A stretch of DNA of 64,000 bases. It comes from Pseudaestuariivita rosea. Its GTDB lineage: Bacteria > Pseudomonadota > Alphaproteobacteria > Rhodobacterales > Rhodobacteraceae. The position numbers were made by a program, and so were the translations under genes. Position 1 is the stretch's first letter. Every line of letters starts with the position of its first letter. The notes under the pieces are model-generated. The model ran no database searches and was not told the origin of the DNA. It was given only the letters and a program-made list of their open reading frames with translations. The stretch lies in NCBI RefSeq assembly GCF_017592335.1, contig NZ_JACNMP010000013.1:1-64000 (forward strand), read 5' to 3'. This document shows, piece by piece, positions 28,020-36,603 of the stretch.

Positions 28020-28517
28020 TCGCGGGCGGCTTTTCCGCTGCCTGCACCACAAATTCAAAGTAAAGCCCTACGTCAAAGTTTCGACAATTCGGTGCCAAAA
28101 GAATGTGCGCATTCTTGTGCTGGATTGCCGATTAACAGTTCGTTTTGCGATTTTTCTTGACGCTGTCTTAGACCTGTGATCGAGATTATTTGACGAAAAA
28201 GTAACGCATATTTGGGGTAAGAAATTATGGTATTTATACATGCGGTAGCTACAAAATAGATTGATATGAAACAACTTAAAGCGGCAAATTTCTTTTCACT
28301 TCAGGTGCCAATAGATTACATCTGCAAGTGCATATTTATATTACTATCACGCTGGTTTTATGTTCGCTGTGCACCGATGACAGTGGAACACCGCGCGATA
28401 TTAAAATCTTGGACGCTGATGCTTTTGGCACGATGTGGACGTCGAACGGTATCAAGCCACGTCGGCGTGAATCCAATCGCTTTTATTCGAGTTTGAGTTG
28501 AAGAAAGTATCTGCCAC
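28020..28517. other. AT-rich intergenic stretch
   Basis: The 500 bases between the transaminase and the glycosyltransferase gene are clearly more AT-rich than their neighbours. One possible short gene is listed separately at 28328-28501. I see no operator, repeat or terminator of note. Confidence 0.4.
28328..28501 (+). CDS. Possible small exported protein (GTG start)
   Basis: The frame from GTG 28328 reads a short hydrophobic leader (MHIYITITLVLCSLC) and then a polar tail with GTPRDIKILDADAFGTMW, 57 residues, ending 16 bp before the glycosyltransferase start. A cysteine after a hydrophobic stretch could be a lipoprotein site. Support is only composition and position; alternative frames are also open. 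Confidence 0.22.
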   Translation: MHIYITITLVLCSLCTDDSGTPRDIKILDADAFGTMWTSNGIKPRRRESNRFYSSLS

Positions 28518-29429
28518 ATGACGCCTGACACCGGAACCGCTTCAACGGTTGAAAAAGAAATGCGAACCAGCGCGCCATTCAACTTCATCATTCCAATTCG
28601 ACACCCTGAAACGGTGAGCAACCTGAGAGAGCAGCAACGCGTGCTGATTGACCTTTTGCGATCAATCGACGCCCAGACCGACCGGCGCTTTGCCGTTTAC
28701 GTGGCCTGCAACCCTGAACAGGTTCTGCCCCCGCACGAACCTTATGTGCACCGTGTCGACATCGATCTTCCGCCAAATACACAGTTGACCAAAGCGAAGA
28801 CGATGGAAGAACTCTACGACATGATACGCAATGACAAGGGTCAGCGGATCGCGGCGGCCCTTGACGTAATCAATGATGAAAATGCGTATGTCATGGTTGT
28901 CGATGATGATGACTTTGTCAGTTCACGGCTCGTTGAATTCGTGCTGTCTCAGGAAGGTGAGAAAACCGGCTGGCTGGTTAAAAAGGGGTATTCCTGGATT
29001 TCTGGGTCCAACCATGTGTATGAAGTTGAAGGCTTCCACCGGCTTTGTGGCACCAGCATCGTCGTTCCGGCACATTACTATGCATATGTTCGAAAACAGG
29101 GCAGTATACGCGATAGTATTCAGGAACTGGGTGGCCATCGCGCTGTGGTTGACAGCGCGCATCGCAACAAGCTGACATTTCGACACCTGCCCTTTCACGG
29201 AGCCATTTATAGACTGGGGCACAGCAATGCCTCGCAGAGCGATGTGCAGCGGCTGACCGCCGATGGCATAAGTCTGAAAAAGCCTGGTATGATAGAACGC
29301 GGCATTGCCAAGATTGGTCGAATGCTGACAGGGGCCAAACTGGAGGAGGGGCCCAAAACCCGTCAGGACTACCCCATTGAAATTGAGACCAATTTAATGC
29401 GAGAGTTCTTCGGAAGGCAGACCACATAA
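28518..29429 (+). CDS. Glycosyltransferase, family-A fold
   Basis: A 303-residue protein with the GT-A elements FNFIIPIRHPETVSN at the N-terminus and VMVVDDDDFVSSRLVEF (about 133-149), whose DDD is the metal/nucleotide-sugar site. LVKKGYSWISGSNHVYEV and FHRLCGTSIVVPAHYY match a family of glycosyltransferases frequent in Roseobacter genomes. Acceptor and sugar are unknown. It interrupts the pyrimidine genes, ending 18 bp before the ureidopropionase, so it may be transcribed with them. ATG 28560 (MRTSAPFNFI) is an alternative start. Confidence 0.7.
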   Translation: MTPDTGTASTVEKEMRTSAPFNFIIPIRHPETVSNLREQQRVLIDLLRSIDAQTDRRFAVYVACNPEQVLPPHEPYVHRVDIDLPPNTQLTKAKTMEELYDMIRNDKGQRIAAALDVINDENAYVMVVDDDDFVSSRLVEFVLSQEGEKTGWLVKKGYSWISGSNHVYEVEGFHRLCGTSIVVPAHYYAYVRKQGSIRDSIQELGGHRAVVDSAHRNKLTFRHLPFHGAIYRLGHSNASQSDVQRLTADGISLKKPGMIERGIAKIGRMLTGAKLEEGPKTRQDYPIEIETNLMREFFGRQTT

Positions 29430-29447
29430 CATCCAGAAGGAGTCCCC

Positions 29448-30698
29448 ATGACCGCACCGGGCGAAAACCTGAAGATCAACGGCGAACGTCTGTGGGACAG
29501 CTTGATGGATATGGCCAAAATTGGCCCCGGTGTGGCGGGCGGTAATAATCGCCAGACTTTGACTGATGACGATGCCGAAGGTCGTATTTTATTTCAGCAA
29601 TGGTGTGAAAAGGCTGGCATGACCATGGGCGTCGACCAGATGGGCACCATGTTTGCCCGCCGCGACGGCACCGACCCTGATGCCTTGCCCGTTTATGTCG
29701 GCAGCCATCTGGACACGCAACCAACGGGCGGCAAATACGATGGCGTTCTGGGCGTGCTGGGTGGGTTGGAAATCATCCGCACCCTCAACGACCTCGACAT
29801 CAAAACCAAACACCCCATCGTCGTGACGAACTGGACGAATGAGGAAGGCACACGCTTTGCCCCCGCGATGCTGGCCTCGGGTGTTTTTGCCGGGATGCAT
29901 ACGCAGGATTGGGCTTACGACCGGGTTGATGCCGAGGGCAAGCGCTTTGGCGACGAACTGACCCGCATCGGCTGGAAGGGCGATGAAGCGGTCGGCGCCC
30001 GCCAGATGCACGCCTTCTTTGAGCTGCATATCGAACAAGGCCCGATATTGGAGGCTGAGGGTAAGGACATCGGCGTCGTCACCCACGGGCAGGGGCTATG
30101 GTGGCTGCAGGTGACGCTGACGGGTAAGGAAAGCCACACCGGCTCGACCCCCATGAACATGCGCGTGAACGCGGGCCTTGGCATGGCGCGGATCACCGAA
30201 CTGGTCCATCAGATCGCGATGGACAACCAACCGGGTGCCGTGGGTGCCATCGGCCACTGCGATGTCCATCCCAACTCGCGCAACGTGATCCCCGGCAAGG
30301 TGGTCTTTACCATCGACTTCCGGTCGCCCGATCTGGCCAAACTGGACGGTATGAAAACCCGGCTTGAGGCCGAGGCCCCGAAAATCGCCACCGATCTGGG
30401 GTTGGGTTTTGAGATCGAAGACGTCGGCCACTTCGACCCCGTCACCTTTGACGACGGTTGTGTGACGGCTGTGCGCACCGCGGCTGAGCGTCTGGGTTAT
30501 AGCCACATGAACATCATCTCAGGCGCGGGCCACGACGCCTGCTGGATCAACCGCGTCGCCCCCACCGCCATGGTCATGTGCCCCTGCGTCGACGGCCTTA
30601 GCCATAACGAGGCCGAAGAGATCACCCCCGAATGGGCCGCAGCCGGCGCCAATGTTCTGTTCCACGCGGTGGTAGAGACGGCGGAGATTGTGGGGTGA
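29448..30698 (+). CDS. Beta-ureidopropionase / N-carbamoyl-amino acid hydrolase (M20 family)
   Basis: It hydrolyses N-carbamoyl-beta-alanine to beta-alanine, CO2 and ammonia. This is a 416-residue M20-type amidase/carbamoylase with metal ligands His87 (VGSHLDTQP), Asp98 (GGKYDGVLG), Glu132/133 (TNEEGTRF), His194 (FELHIEQGP) and His386 (GLSHNEAEE). Neighbouring dihydropyrimidinase and transaminase genes point to the pyrimidine (PydC) role rather than general hydantoin use. The ribosome site AGAAGGAG precedes ATG 29448. Confidence 0.9.
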   Translation: MTAPGENLKINGERLWDSLMDMAKIGPGVAGGNNRQTLTDDDAEGRILFQQWCEKAGMTMGVDQMGTMFARRDGTDPDALPVYVGSHLDTQPTGGKYDGVLGVLGGLEIIRTLNDLDIKTKHPIVVTNWTNEEGTRFAPAMLASGVFAGMHTQDWAYDRVDAEGKRFGDELTRIGWKGDEAVGARQMHAFFELHIEQGPILEAEGKDIGVVTHGQGLWWLQVTLTGKESHTGSTPMNMRVNAGLGMARITELVHQIAMDNQPGAVGAIGHCDVHPNSRNVIPGKVVFTIDFRSPDLAKLDGMKTRLEAEAPKIATDLGLGFEIEDVGHFDPVTFDDGCVTAVRTAAERLGYSHMNIISGAGHDACWINRVAPTAMVMCPCVDGLSHNEAEEITPEWAAAGANVLFHAVVETAEIVG

Positions 30699-30728
30699 GT
30701 AGAATGAACCCATTATGCACTGACCCAA

Positions 30729-30788
30729 GGCCATCGCCCGACCTGGAGGGTGCGAAAGCGCCCTCCGTGGGGAGGTCGGGCGCTGGCC
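30729..30788. repeat. Dispersed GC-rich palindromic repeat, copy B
   Basis: Outer arms GGCCATCGCCCGACCT and AGGTCGGGCGCTGGCC enclose a second hairpin (GGAGGGTGC, GAAA loop, GCGCCCTCC). The structure lies 30 bp after the ureidopropionase stop. It is related in arm sequence to copies A and C. Confidence 0.6.
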
Positions 30789-30837
30789 GCGCCGCTGGCC
30801 CGGCCTGTGATAGATATCGCGCCGTGAAAACAACAAG

Positions 30838-31605
30838 GTGTATAATTTGATAAATCGCACTGAAAGGATACTGTTCCCGTTACTGTTTATATTATCAGTT
30901 GCTTGGATTGCATTTGTAGGGTTTGTGTTTTGGAATATGGATCCCAAGTTCGGCGGCCCATATCGTTGGTCAATATTTGTTAAGCCACATTTCTATGTGA
31001 TAGCGCTACTTCCACCCGCTCATATTCTTTCCTTTTCGCTAGGCATCAGCATTTTTGTCAGAAGGGTTATAAGAAAAAACCGACAGCGCCGCTTCAGGCA
31101 CCTAATATCAAGCACATTATTTGTGCCGCTTATTTGTTTGACAATTTTTGCCCTACTATTCTGGATTTTCAATAGCTTTAGTTTTGTTCATGCAGTCGAT
31201 GATATGACTGACGCAATTGCCGATGTTGTAGATGCCCGAAAACCTATTATTGGCTGGACAGGCTATTTTGCCAAGCTTTGGCCATTATATGCTTTCTTGT
31301 TTTTATTTATCTTTCCAATCAGAAGCTGGATGTGGTTGTCTGCGTCAAGTCTTTCATTGGCAGTCCCGTTCATATGGTTTCTGGTCGTTGAGCATTATAC
31401 CGTACGACAGTACCGCGAAATTGACGGAGTTAGCACCCTAGTCAGTGTATCTCGCCCTGAATGGGCGAGTGAAATAAATGATTATATGAATGACTTCATT
31501 GGTATCCTTCTAATACTTTTTCTTTTGCAGATTTCTATTGGCTTAGTTGTGGGCCTTGTTCGTTTGCCCAAAGCATTGTTTGTTCAACAAAAGGCCTTGT
31601 CGTAG
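30838..31605 (+). CDS. Hypothetical membrane protein
   Basis: A 255-residue protein with about five to six membrane segments (for example ILFPLLFILSVAWIAFVGFV, LFVPLICLTIFALLFWIF and LYAFLFLFIFPI). GTG 30838 is the probable start. No family is recognised. Its AT-rich codon use stands out sharply from the GC-rich pyrimidine genes on either side, and a palindromic repeat lies just upstream, so it looks like an insertion into the cluster. Confidence 0.6.
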   Translation: MYNLINRTERILFPLLFILSVAWIAFVGFVFWNMDPKFGGPYRWSIFVKPHFYVIALLPPAHILSFSLGISIFVRRVIRKNRQRRFRHLISSTLFVPLICLTIFALLFWIFNSFSFVHAVDDMTDAIADVVDARKPIIGWTGYFAKLWPLYAFLFLFIFPIRSWMWLSASSLSLAVPFIWFLVVEHYTVRQYREIDGVSTLVSVSRPEWASEINDYMNDFIGILLILFLLQISIGLVVGLVRLPKALFVQQKALS

Positions 31606-31702
31606 AAATGCTTAAATATAGCCAGTCTGCTCTGATTATATGCGCAAGCCCACCAGCTACGAGGCGCGCAATGAATAGCAATAATGCGCAGGAGAAATAC
31701 AC

Positions 31703-33166
31703 ATGACCAAAGTCATCAAAGGCGGCACGGTTGTCACGGCGGATCGGCAGTTTAAGGCGGATGTGCTGATTGACGGGGAAAAGATCACCGAGATCGGTGA
31801 AAACCTGACCGGCGACGAAACAATTGACGCCACCGACGCCTACGTCATCCCCGGTGGCATCGATCCGCACACGCATCTGGAAATGCCATTCATGGGCACC
31901 ACGGCGGCCGAGACCTTCGAATCCGGCACCTTTGCCGCTGCCGCCGGTGGCACCACGATGCTGGTCGATTTCGTCCTGCCTGGCGAAGATGGCAGCCTTC
32001 TGAATGCCGTCGACGACTGGGACCGCAAATCCAAGGACCAGATCTGCACAGATATCTCGTACCACATGGCTGTCACCGGCTGGAACGAGCGCATTTTCAA
32101 TGAGATGGAAGCGGTCGTGAAGGAGCGCGGCATCAACACTTTCAAGCACTTCATGGCCTACAAAGGTGCGTTGATGGTCGAGGATGACGAGATGTTCGCG
32201 TCTTTCAAACGCTGCGCCGAACTGGGCGCGCTGCCGCTGGTACATGCTGAAAACGGTGACATCGTGCAAGAGCTGCAGCAAAAATATCTGGCAGAGGGCA
32301 TCACTGGCCCCGAAGGTCACGCCTATTCCCGCCCGCCCGAGGTCGAGGGCGAAGCCGCGAACCGCGCCATCATGATCGCCGACGCCGCGGGCACCCCGCT
32401 TTATATCGTGCACGTCAGCTGCGAACAGGCGCATGAGGCGATCCGACGTGCGCGCCAAAAGGGGATGCGTGTCTATGGCGAACCGCTGATCCAGCACCTG
32501 ACGCTGGACGAAACCGAGTATTTCAACAAAGACTGGCAATACGCCGCCCGCCGCGTGATGTCGCCGCCCTTCCGGTCGAAAGATCATCAGGACAGCCTGT
32601 GGAACGGCCTGGCCGCTGGATCACTGCAGGTCGTGGCGACGGATCATGCGGCCTTTACCGATGAACAAAAGCGGATGGGGGTCAATAACTTCACCACGAT
32701 CCCGAACGGCACCGGCGGGCTTGAGGAGCGAATGTCGATGCTCTGGACCCGCGGCGTCGACACCGGCCGCCTGACGCCCGAGGAATTCGTGGCCGTGACC
32801 TCGACAAACATCGCCAAAATCCTGAACATCTATCCCATGAAGGGTGCGCTGGTGCCCGGCGCTGATGCCGATATCGTCGTCTGGGACCCAACGATTACAA
32901 AGACGCTCAGCGTGTCCAGCCATAAATCTGTTTTGGATTACAATGTGTTCGAGGGGATGCAGGTCACCGCGCAACCCCGCTATACCCTGTCACGTGGCGA
33001 TGTGGTTTGGGCCTACGGCCAAAACAGCCAACCCCAACCCGGCCGCGGTAAATTCATCCGCCGCCCCGCCTTCGCAAGCGCATCCAAAGCTTTGAGCAAA
33101 TGGAAATCCCTCAACACCCCCCGCAAAATCGAACGCGACCCGATGAACATCCCGGCGGGGGTTTGA
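31703..33166 (+). CDS. hydA: Dihydropyrimidinase / D-hydantoinase
   Basis: It opens dihydrouracil to N-carbamoyl-beta-alanine. This is a 487-residue amidohydrolase with binuclear metal ligands His56 and His58 (GGIDPHTHLE), the lysine to be carboxylated Lys154 (KHFMAYKG), His181 (LVHAEN), His237 (YIVHVSC) and Asp314 (ATDHAAF). It sits between the ureidopropionase and the transport genes. Its stop codon overlaps the ATG of the next small gene (ATGA). Confidence 0.94.
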   Translation: MTKVIKGGTVVTADRQFKADVLIDGEKITEIGENLTGDETIDATDAYVIPGGIDPHTHLEMPFMGTTAAETFESGTFAAAAGGTTMLVDFVLPGEDGSLLNAVDDWDRKSKDQICTDISYHMAVTGWNERIFNEMEAVVKERGINTFKHFMAYKGALMVEDDEMFASFKRCAELGALPLVHAENGDIVQELQQKYLAEGITGPEGHAYSRPPEVEGEAANRAIMIADAAGTPLYIVHVSCEQAHEAIRRARQKGMRVYGEPLIQHLTLDETEYFNKDWQYAARRVMSPPFRSKDHQDSLWNGLAAGSLQVVATDHAAFTDEQKRMGVNNFTTIPNGTGGLEERMSMLWTRGVDTGRLTPEEFVAVTSTNIAKILNIYPMKGALVPGADADIVVWDPTITKTLSVSSHKSVLDYNVFEGMQVTAQPRYTLSRGDVVWAYGQNSQPQPGRGKFIRRPAFASASKALSKWKSLNTPRKIERDPMNIPAGV

Positions 33167-33399
33167 TGAGCTTGCCAGAACTGAAATTGGATGAAATTGA
33201 CCGTCAGAGTTTTTTGCGTTTGATTGATGAGAAGAGGTTTATGGACGCGGGCAGAGTGCTAAGGCATAACGGATATAGCTATAAACAAACGAAAATTCTT
33301 GTCGAAATCGTCATGCAAAAGGTGCATCCAGACTATGCTGCAAAGCGACAGCGCTGGCTGGATCGATTGGTGGACGAATTTGATGCGGAGTCCCAATGA
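33166..33399 (+). CDS. Small protein coupled to hydA and the ABC ATPase gene
   Basis: A 77-residue protein (MSLPELKLDEIDRQSFLRLI at its start) of unknown function. Its ATG overlaps the hydA stop, and its own stop overlaps the ATG of the ABC ATPase, so translation of all three is probably coupled. The middle (DAGRVLRHNGYSYKQTKILV) is helical and basic, compatible with a helix-turn-helix or protein-binding helix pair. No domain is recognised. An in-frame ATG 66 bases upstream lies inside hydA and is less likely. Confidence 0.65.
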   Translation: MSLPELKLDEIDRQSFLRLIDEKRFMDAGRVLRHNGYSYKQTKILVEIVMQKVHPDYAAKRQRWLDRLVDEFDAESQ

Positions 33400-34169
33400 C
33401 CGTTATCAATGCCCAATCCCTCGATCTGACTTTCCAGACCGCGGACGGACCAATTCAGGCGCTGAAAGACGTTAACCTTCAGATAAATCAGGGCGATTTT
33501 GTCAGCTTCATCGGCCCCTCGGGCTGTGGCAAAACAACCTTTCTGCGCGTGATTGCGGCGTTGGAGCATCCGACGGGCGGGACGGTCACGGTGAATGGCA
33601 TGACCCCGGATCAGGCGCGGCAGGCGCGGGCCTATGGCTATGTTTTTCAGGCCGCAGGGCTTTACCCCTGGCGCACGATTGGGGGCAATATCCGCCTGCC
33701 TTTGGAAATAATGGGGTATCCGAAATCTGAACAGGCCGATCGTATGAAGAACGTTCTGCAACTGGTTGATCTGGAAGGATTTGAGCGGAAATACCCCTGG
33801 CAGCTCTCCGGCGGCATGCAGCAACGGGCCAGCATCGCCCGCGCACTGGCCTTTGACGCCGATATCCTGCTGATGGATGAACCCTTTGGCGCGCTGGATG
33901 AAATTGTGCGCGACCATCTGAACGAACAGCTTCTGGCGCTTTGGGCACGGACGGGAAAGACGATCGGTTTCGTGACCCATTCGATTTCCGAGGCCGTTTA
34001 TCTGTCGACAAAAATCGTCGTCATGAGCCCGCGCCCCGGCCGCATCACCGACGTCATCGAAAGCCCGCTGCCCAAGGACCGCCCCCTTGATATCCGCGAC
34101 ACCCCAGAATTCGCAGCCCTTGCCCATCGCGTGCGCGAGGGCCTGCGCGCGGGACATTCCTATGATTGA
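33396..34169 (+). CDS. ABC transporter ATP-binding protein, NitT/TauT type
   Basis: A 257-residue ATPase with Walker A GPSGCGKTT, signature LSGGMQQRASIARA, Walker B ILLMDEPFGALDE and the switch His in VTHSISEA. The sequence type is that of nitrate/taurine/hydroxymethylpyrimidine importers. With two permeases and a THI5-like binding protein downstream, it probably imports a pyrimidine or its breakdown product, given the catabolic genes upstream. The ligand is inferred. Confidence 0.88.
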   Translation: MTVINAQSLDLTFQTADGPIQALKDVNLQINQGDFVSFIGPSGCGKTTFLRVIAALEHPTGGTVTVNGMTPDQARQARAYGYVFQAAGLYPWRTIGGNIRLPLEIMGYPKSEQADRMKNVLQLVDLEGFERKYPWQLSGGMQQRASIARALAFDADILLMDEPFGALDEIVRDHLNEQLLALWARTGKTIGFVTHSISEAVYLSTKIVVMSPRPGRITDVIESPLPKDRPLDIRDTPEFAALAHRVREGLRAGHSYD

Positions 34170-34182
34170 TTTGAGAAAAATA

Positions 34183-34212
34183 GCACCTTGCTCTTCTATG
34201 AGAACAAGGTGC
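34183..34212 (+). terminator. Stem-loop after the ABC ATPase gene
   Basis: GCACCTTG pairs with CAAGGTGC across a 14-base loop, and a weak T-containing tail (CTTTATCGTT) follows. It may partly terminate transcription before the acetyltransferase gene. Confidence 0.4.
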
Positions 34213-34275
34213 CTTTATCGTTCACGGTCATCGGCTCTCCAGCCTGTACCGCAGAATCACTATAAGCCCCCAAAC

Positions 34276-34298
34276 CTTTTATTGTTCTTAAAATACTC
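34276..34298 (-). repeat. GAGTATTT-GAACAATAAAG motif, minus copy
   Basis: On the minus strand it reads GAGTATTTTAAGAACAATAA plus AAG, preceded by the palindromic CGCCTCCGGCGGGA. It faces away from the plus-strand copy at 34353. Its function is unknown. Confidence 0.45.
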
Positions 34299-34352
34299 CC
34301 GCCGGAGGCGAAAAAAATCTGACATCAGTCTATTTTTCTGGCCCCTGGATTT

Positions 34353-34374
34353 GAGTATTTATGGAACAATAAAG
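34353..34374 (+). repeat. GAGTATTT-GAACAATAAAG motif, plus copy
   Basis: GAGTATTTATGGAACAATAA plus AG lies 24 bp before the acetyltransferase start. It is nearly identical to the element at 58405 before another gene, so it may be a promoter or processing signal. Confidence 0.45.
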
Positions 34375-34397
34375 CTAAGAACTGTGCGGGGTGGCCA

Positions 34398-34841
34398 ATG
34401 CTGTTGATGCGGTCAGAGCGGGTGCGGGCAGGGCGGGCGCGGGATGCGGTGTCTTGTGCCAGGATCCTGAACGATTGGATCGACGCGACCCCCTGGATGC
34501 CGCGCATACATACGCATCAGGGGGTTCGGCAGTATTTTCAGGATATCATGTTTCCGCAGCAGCAGATTTTTGTGATCGGGCGCCCGGTCAGCGGTTTTCT
34601 GGCGCTGACGGCCGATGATCTGATTGCGGCGCTTTATGTCTCGAAGCCGGGGCAGGGGCTGGGACGCAAACTGTTGTCGCATTGTAAAAGCATGCGCGTG
34701 CGGCTGCGGCTTTGGACTTTTGAACAGAACCAAGCTGCGCAGCGGTTTTATTTAAGGGAAGGTTTCAGTGAAACCCGCCGCACAGACGGTGATAACGAGG
34801 AAAAACTGCCCGACATTCTATATGAATGGAGCCGCGAATGA
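34398..34841 (+). CDS. GNAT-family N-acetyltransferase
   Basis: A 147-residue acetyltransferase. Motif A is ALYVSKPGQGLGRKLLSHCK (acetyl-CoA pyrophosphate loop GQGLGR), and motif B is RLWTFEQNQAAQRFYLREGF. The substrate is unknown. It lies inside the importer operon, between the ATPase and permease genes, and its stop overlaps the permease start. GGGGTGG precedes the chosen ATG. An unrelated enzyme splitting an ABC operon is unusual. Confidence 0.82.
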   Translation: MLLMRSERVRAGRARDAVSCARILNDWIDATPWMPRIHTHQGVRQYFQDIMFPQQQIFVIGRPVSGFLALTADDLIAALYVSKPGQGLGRKLLSHCKSMRVRLRLWTFEQNQAAQRFYLREGFSETRRTDGDNEEKLPDILYEWSRE

Positions 34842-35755
34842 GGTCGATCGTACCCGTTCTGACCGTTGTCGCCGCGATCATCGGGCTGTGGTACGCGGCC
34901 GTGATCCCGATGAACATCAAGGAAGCCTTGATGCAGGCCGAACGGGCAGGGGCCGAGGTGACGCCAGCATCGGCCCGCGACCGGCGGGATGCTGCGGCCC
35001 TGGGGCTGGTCATGCAGAACAGCTTTGCCATCGGCGCGACCTTTGATCAGGATCGCCCCCGTTTGCCAGCGCCGCATCAGGTCATGGCCGAACTGTGGGA
35101 CACTACGATTGACAAACGCATCACCAGCAGGCGGTCCCTAGTCTTTCACGCGTGGGTGACACTAAGCGCGACTTCGCTGGGCTTTGCCATCGGCACCGGT
35201 CTTGGCATCCTGCTGGCTGTGGGGATCGTGCACAGCCGGGTGATGGACCTTAGCGTCATGCCCTGGGCCATTGTCAGCCAGACGATCCCGATCATCGCCA
35301 TTGCGCCCATGATCATCGTCGTTCTGTATTCCATCGGAGTGCAGGGGTTGCTGCCCAAGGCGATCATCAGCGCCTATCTTAGTTTCTTCCCCGTGGTCGT
35401 CGGCATGGTCAAGGGTCTGCGCAGCCCCGATGCGATGCAGCTTGATTTATTGCGCACCTATAGTGCCACGAAAACCCAAAGCTTTTTCAAGCTGCGCCTG
35501 CCCGCCTCGATGCCATACCTGTTCGCCTCGCTGAAGATCGGCATCGCGGCGTCGCTGGTCGGGGCCATCGTGGGTGAACTGCCGACCGGCGCCCAAAGCG
35601 GCCTGGGCGCGCGGATGCTGACGGGCAGCTACTATGGCCAGACGATCCAGATTTGGTCGGCGCTGTTTGCTGCAGCTATCGTCGCAGCTGCGCTGGTCGG
35701 ATTGATCGGCCTGATCCAAAGGCTGACCTTGCGGCGCATGGGGGTCACGGCGTGA
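34838..35755 (+). CDS. ABC transporter permease, NitT/TauT type (first)
   Basis: A 305-residue inner-membrane permease with an N-terminal helix (SIVPVLTVVAAIIGLWYAA), a soluble stretch (about 30-95) and the binding-protein-dependent transport domain with EAA-like loop LDLLRTYSATKTQSFFKLRL. The start at 34838 gives ATGA overlap with the acetyltransferase. It pairs with the next gene as a heterodimer. Confidence 0.87.
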   Translation: MRSIVPVLTVVAAIIGLWYAAVIPMNIKEALMQAERAGAEVTPASARDRRDAAALGLVMQNSFAIGATFDQDRPRLPAPHQVMAELWDTTIDKRITSRRSLVFHAWVTLSATSLGFAIGTGLGILLAVGIVHSRVMDLSVMPWAIVSQTIPIIAIAPMIIVVLYSIGVQGLLPKAIISAYLSFFPVVVGMVKGLRSPDAMQLDLLRTYSATKTQSFFKLRLPASMPYLFASLKIGIAASLVGAIVGELPTGAQSGLGARMLTGSYYGQTIQIWSALFAAAIVAAALVGLIGLIQRLTLRRMGVTA

Positions 35756-36588
35756 CGGTCACCCTGCAACTTCTGATCGTCTGGGCCATTGGATGGGGCG
35801 GCAATGTGGCCTTGTCACGCTCGGGCCACCCGGTGGCCAGACCGCTGGTGCCGGTAATCTTTGGCGTCACTCTATTGATACTATGGGAGATCGCCGTCCG
35901 CGGCTTCAACGTGCCGGGGGTCATCCTGCCTGCGCCCTCGGACATCGCGGCGCGGTTCGCGACCAGCCTGCCGATCCTGTGGGCCGATCTTGTGCAAACC
36001 TTCTTCAAAGGCGCGCTGTCGGGCTATGCCATCGGCTGCGGCGCGGCGTTTCTGACCGCCATCGCTGTGGACCGATCAGGCTTTCTGCAGCATGGGCTGC
36101 TGCCCGTGGGCAATTTTATCGCCGCCCTGCCGATCGTCGGCACCGCGCCCATTTTGGTCATGTGGTTTGGCTTTGACTGGGAATCAAAAGCCGCCGTCGT
36201 CACAATCATGGTCTTCTTCCCCATGCTGATCAACACCGTCGCCGGACTGCAGGAAACGACGCCCATGCAGCGCGACCTGATGGCGACCTATTCGGCCAGC
36301 TACACCCAAACCCTGATCAAACTGCGCCTGCCTGCTGCCATGCCCTTCATCTTCAATGGGCTTAAAATTTCAACAACTCTGGCACTTGTGGGGGCGATTG
36401 TTGCTGAATTTTTCGGCTCACCCACTGTTGGTATGGGCTTTCGCATATCTACATCCGTCGGCCAGCTTGCGCTTGATATGGTCTGGGCAGAAATTGTGAT
36501 GGCCGCTTTGGCCGGCTCGGCCTTTTACGGGGTGATCGCGGCAATAGAAAAGGGGGTCACGTTCTGGCACCCCTCACAACGGGAATAA
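35752..36588 (+). CDS. ABC transporter permease, NitT/TauT type (second)
   Basis: A 278-residue permease. The GTG at 35752 overlaps the preceding stop (GTGA) and is the natural start; an earlier ATG would overlap the upstream gene by 100 bases. The EAA-like loop is RDLMATYSASYTQTLIKLRL, strikingly parallel to that of the first permease, which shows the two arose by duplication. The N-terminus has WAIGWGGNVALSRSGHP, then five to six membrane helices. Confidence 0.87.
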   Translation: MTVTLQLLIVWAIGWGGNVALSRSGHPVARPLVPVIFGVTLLILWEIAVRGFNVPGVILPAPSDIAARFATSLPILWADLVQTFFKGALSGYAIGCGAAFLTAIAVDRSGFLQHGLLPVGNFIAALPIVGTAPILVMWFGFDWESKAAVVTIMVFFPMLINTVAGLQETTPMQRDLMATYSASYTQTLIKLRLPAAMPFIFNGLKISTTLALVGAIVAEFFGSPTVGMGFRISTSVGQLALDMVWAEIVMAALAGSAFYGVIAAIEKGVTFWHPSQRE

Positions 36589-36603
36589 CAAGGAGGTACA
36601 ATA

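Noticed and set aside
31535-32587. Long minus-strand frame opposite hydA
   Set aside because: It mirrors a well-supported amidohydrolase with all metal ligands; the minus frame has no domain and arises from GC-rich third positions.
33333-34157. Minus-strand frame opposite the ABC ATPase
   Set aside because: The plus strand has complete Walker and signature motifs; the minus frame is a shadow.
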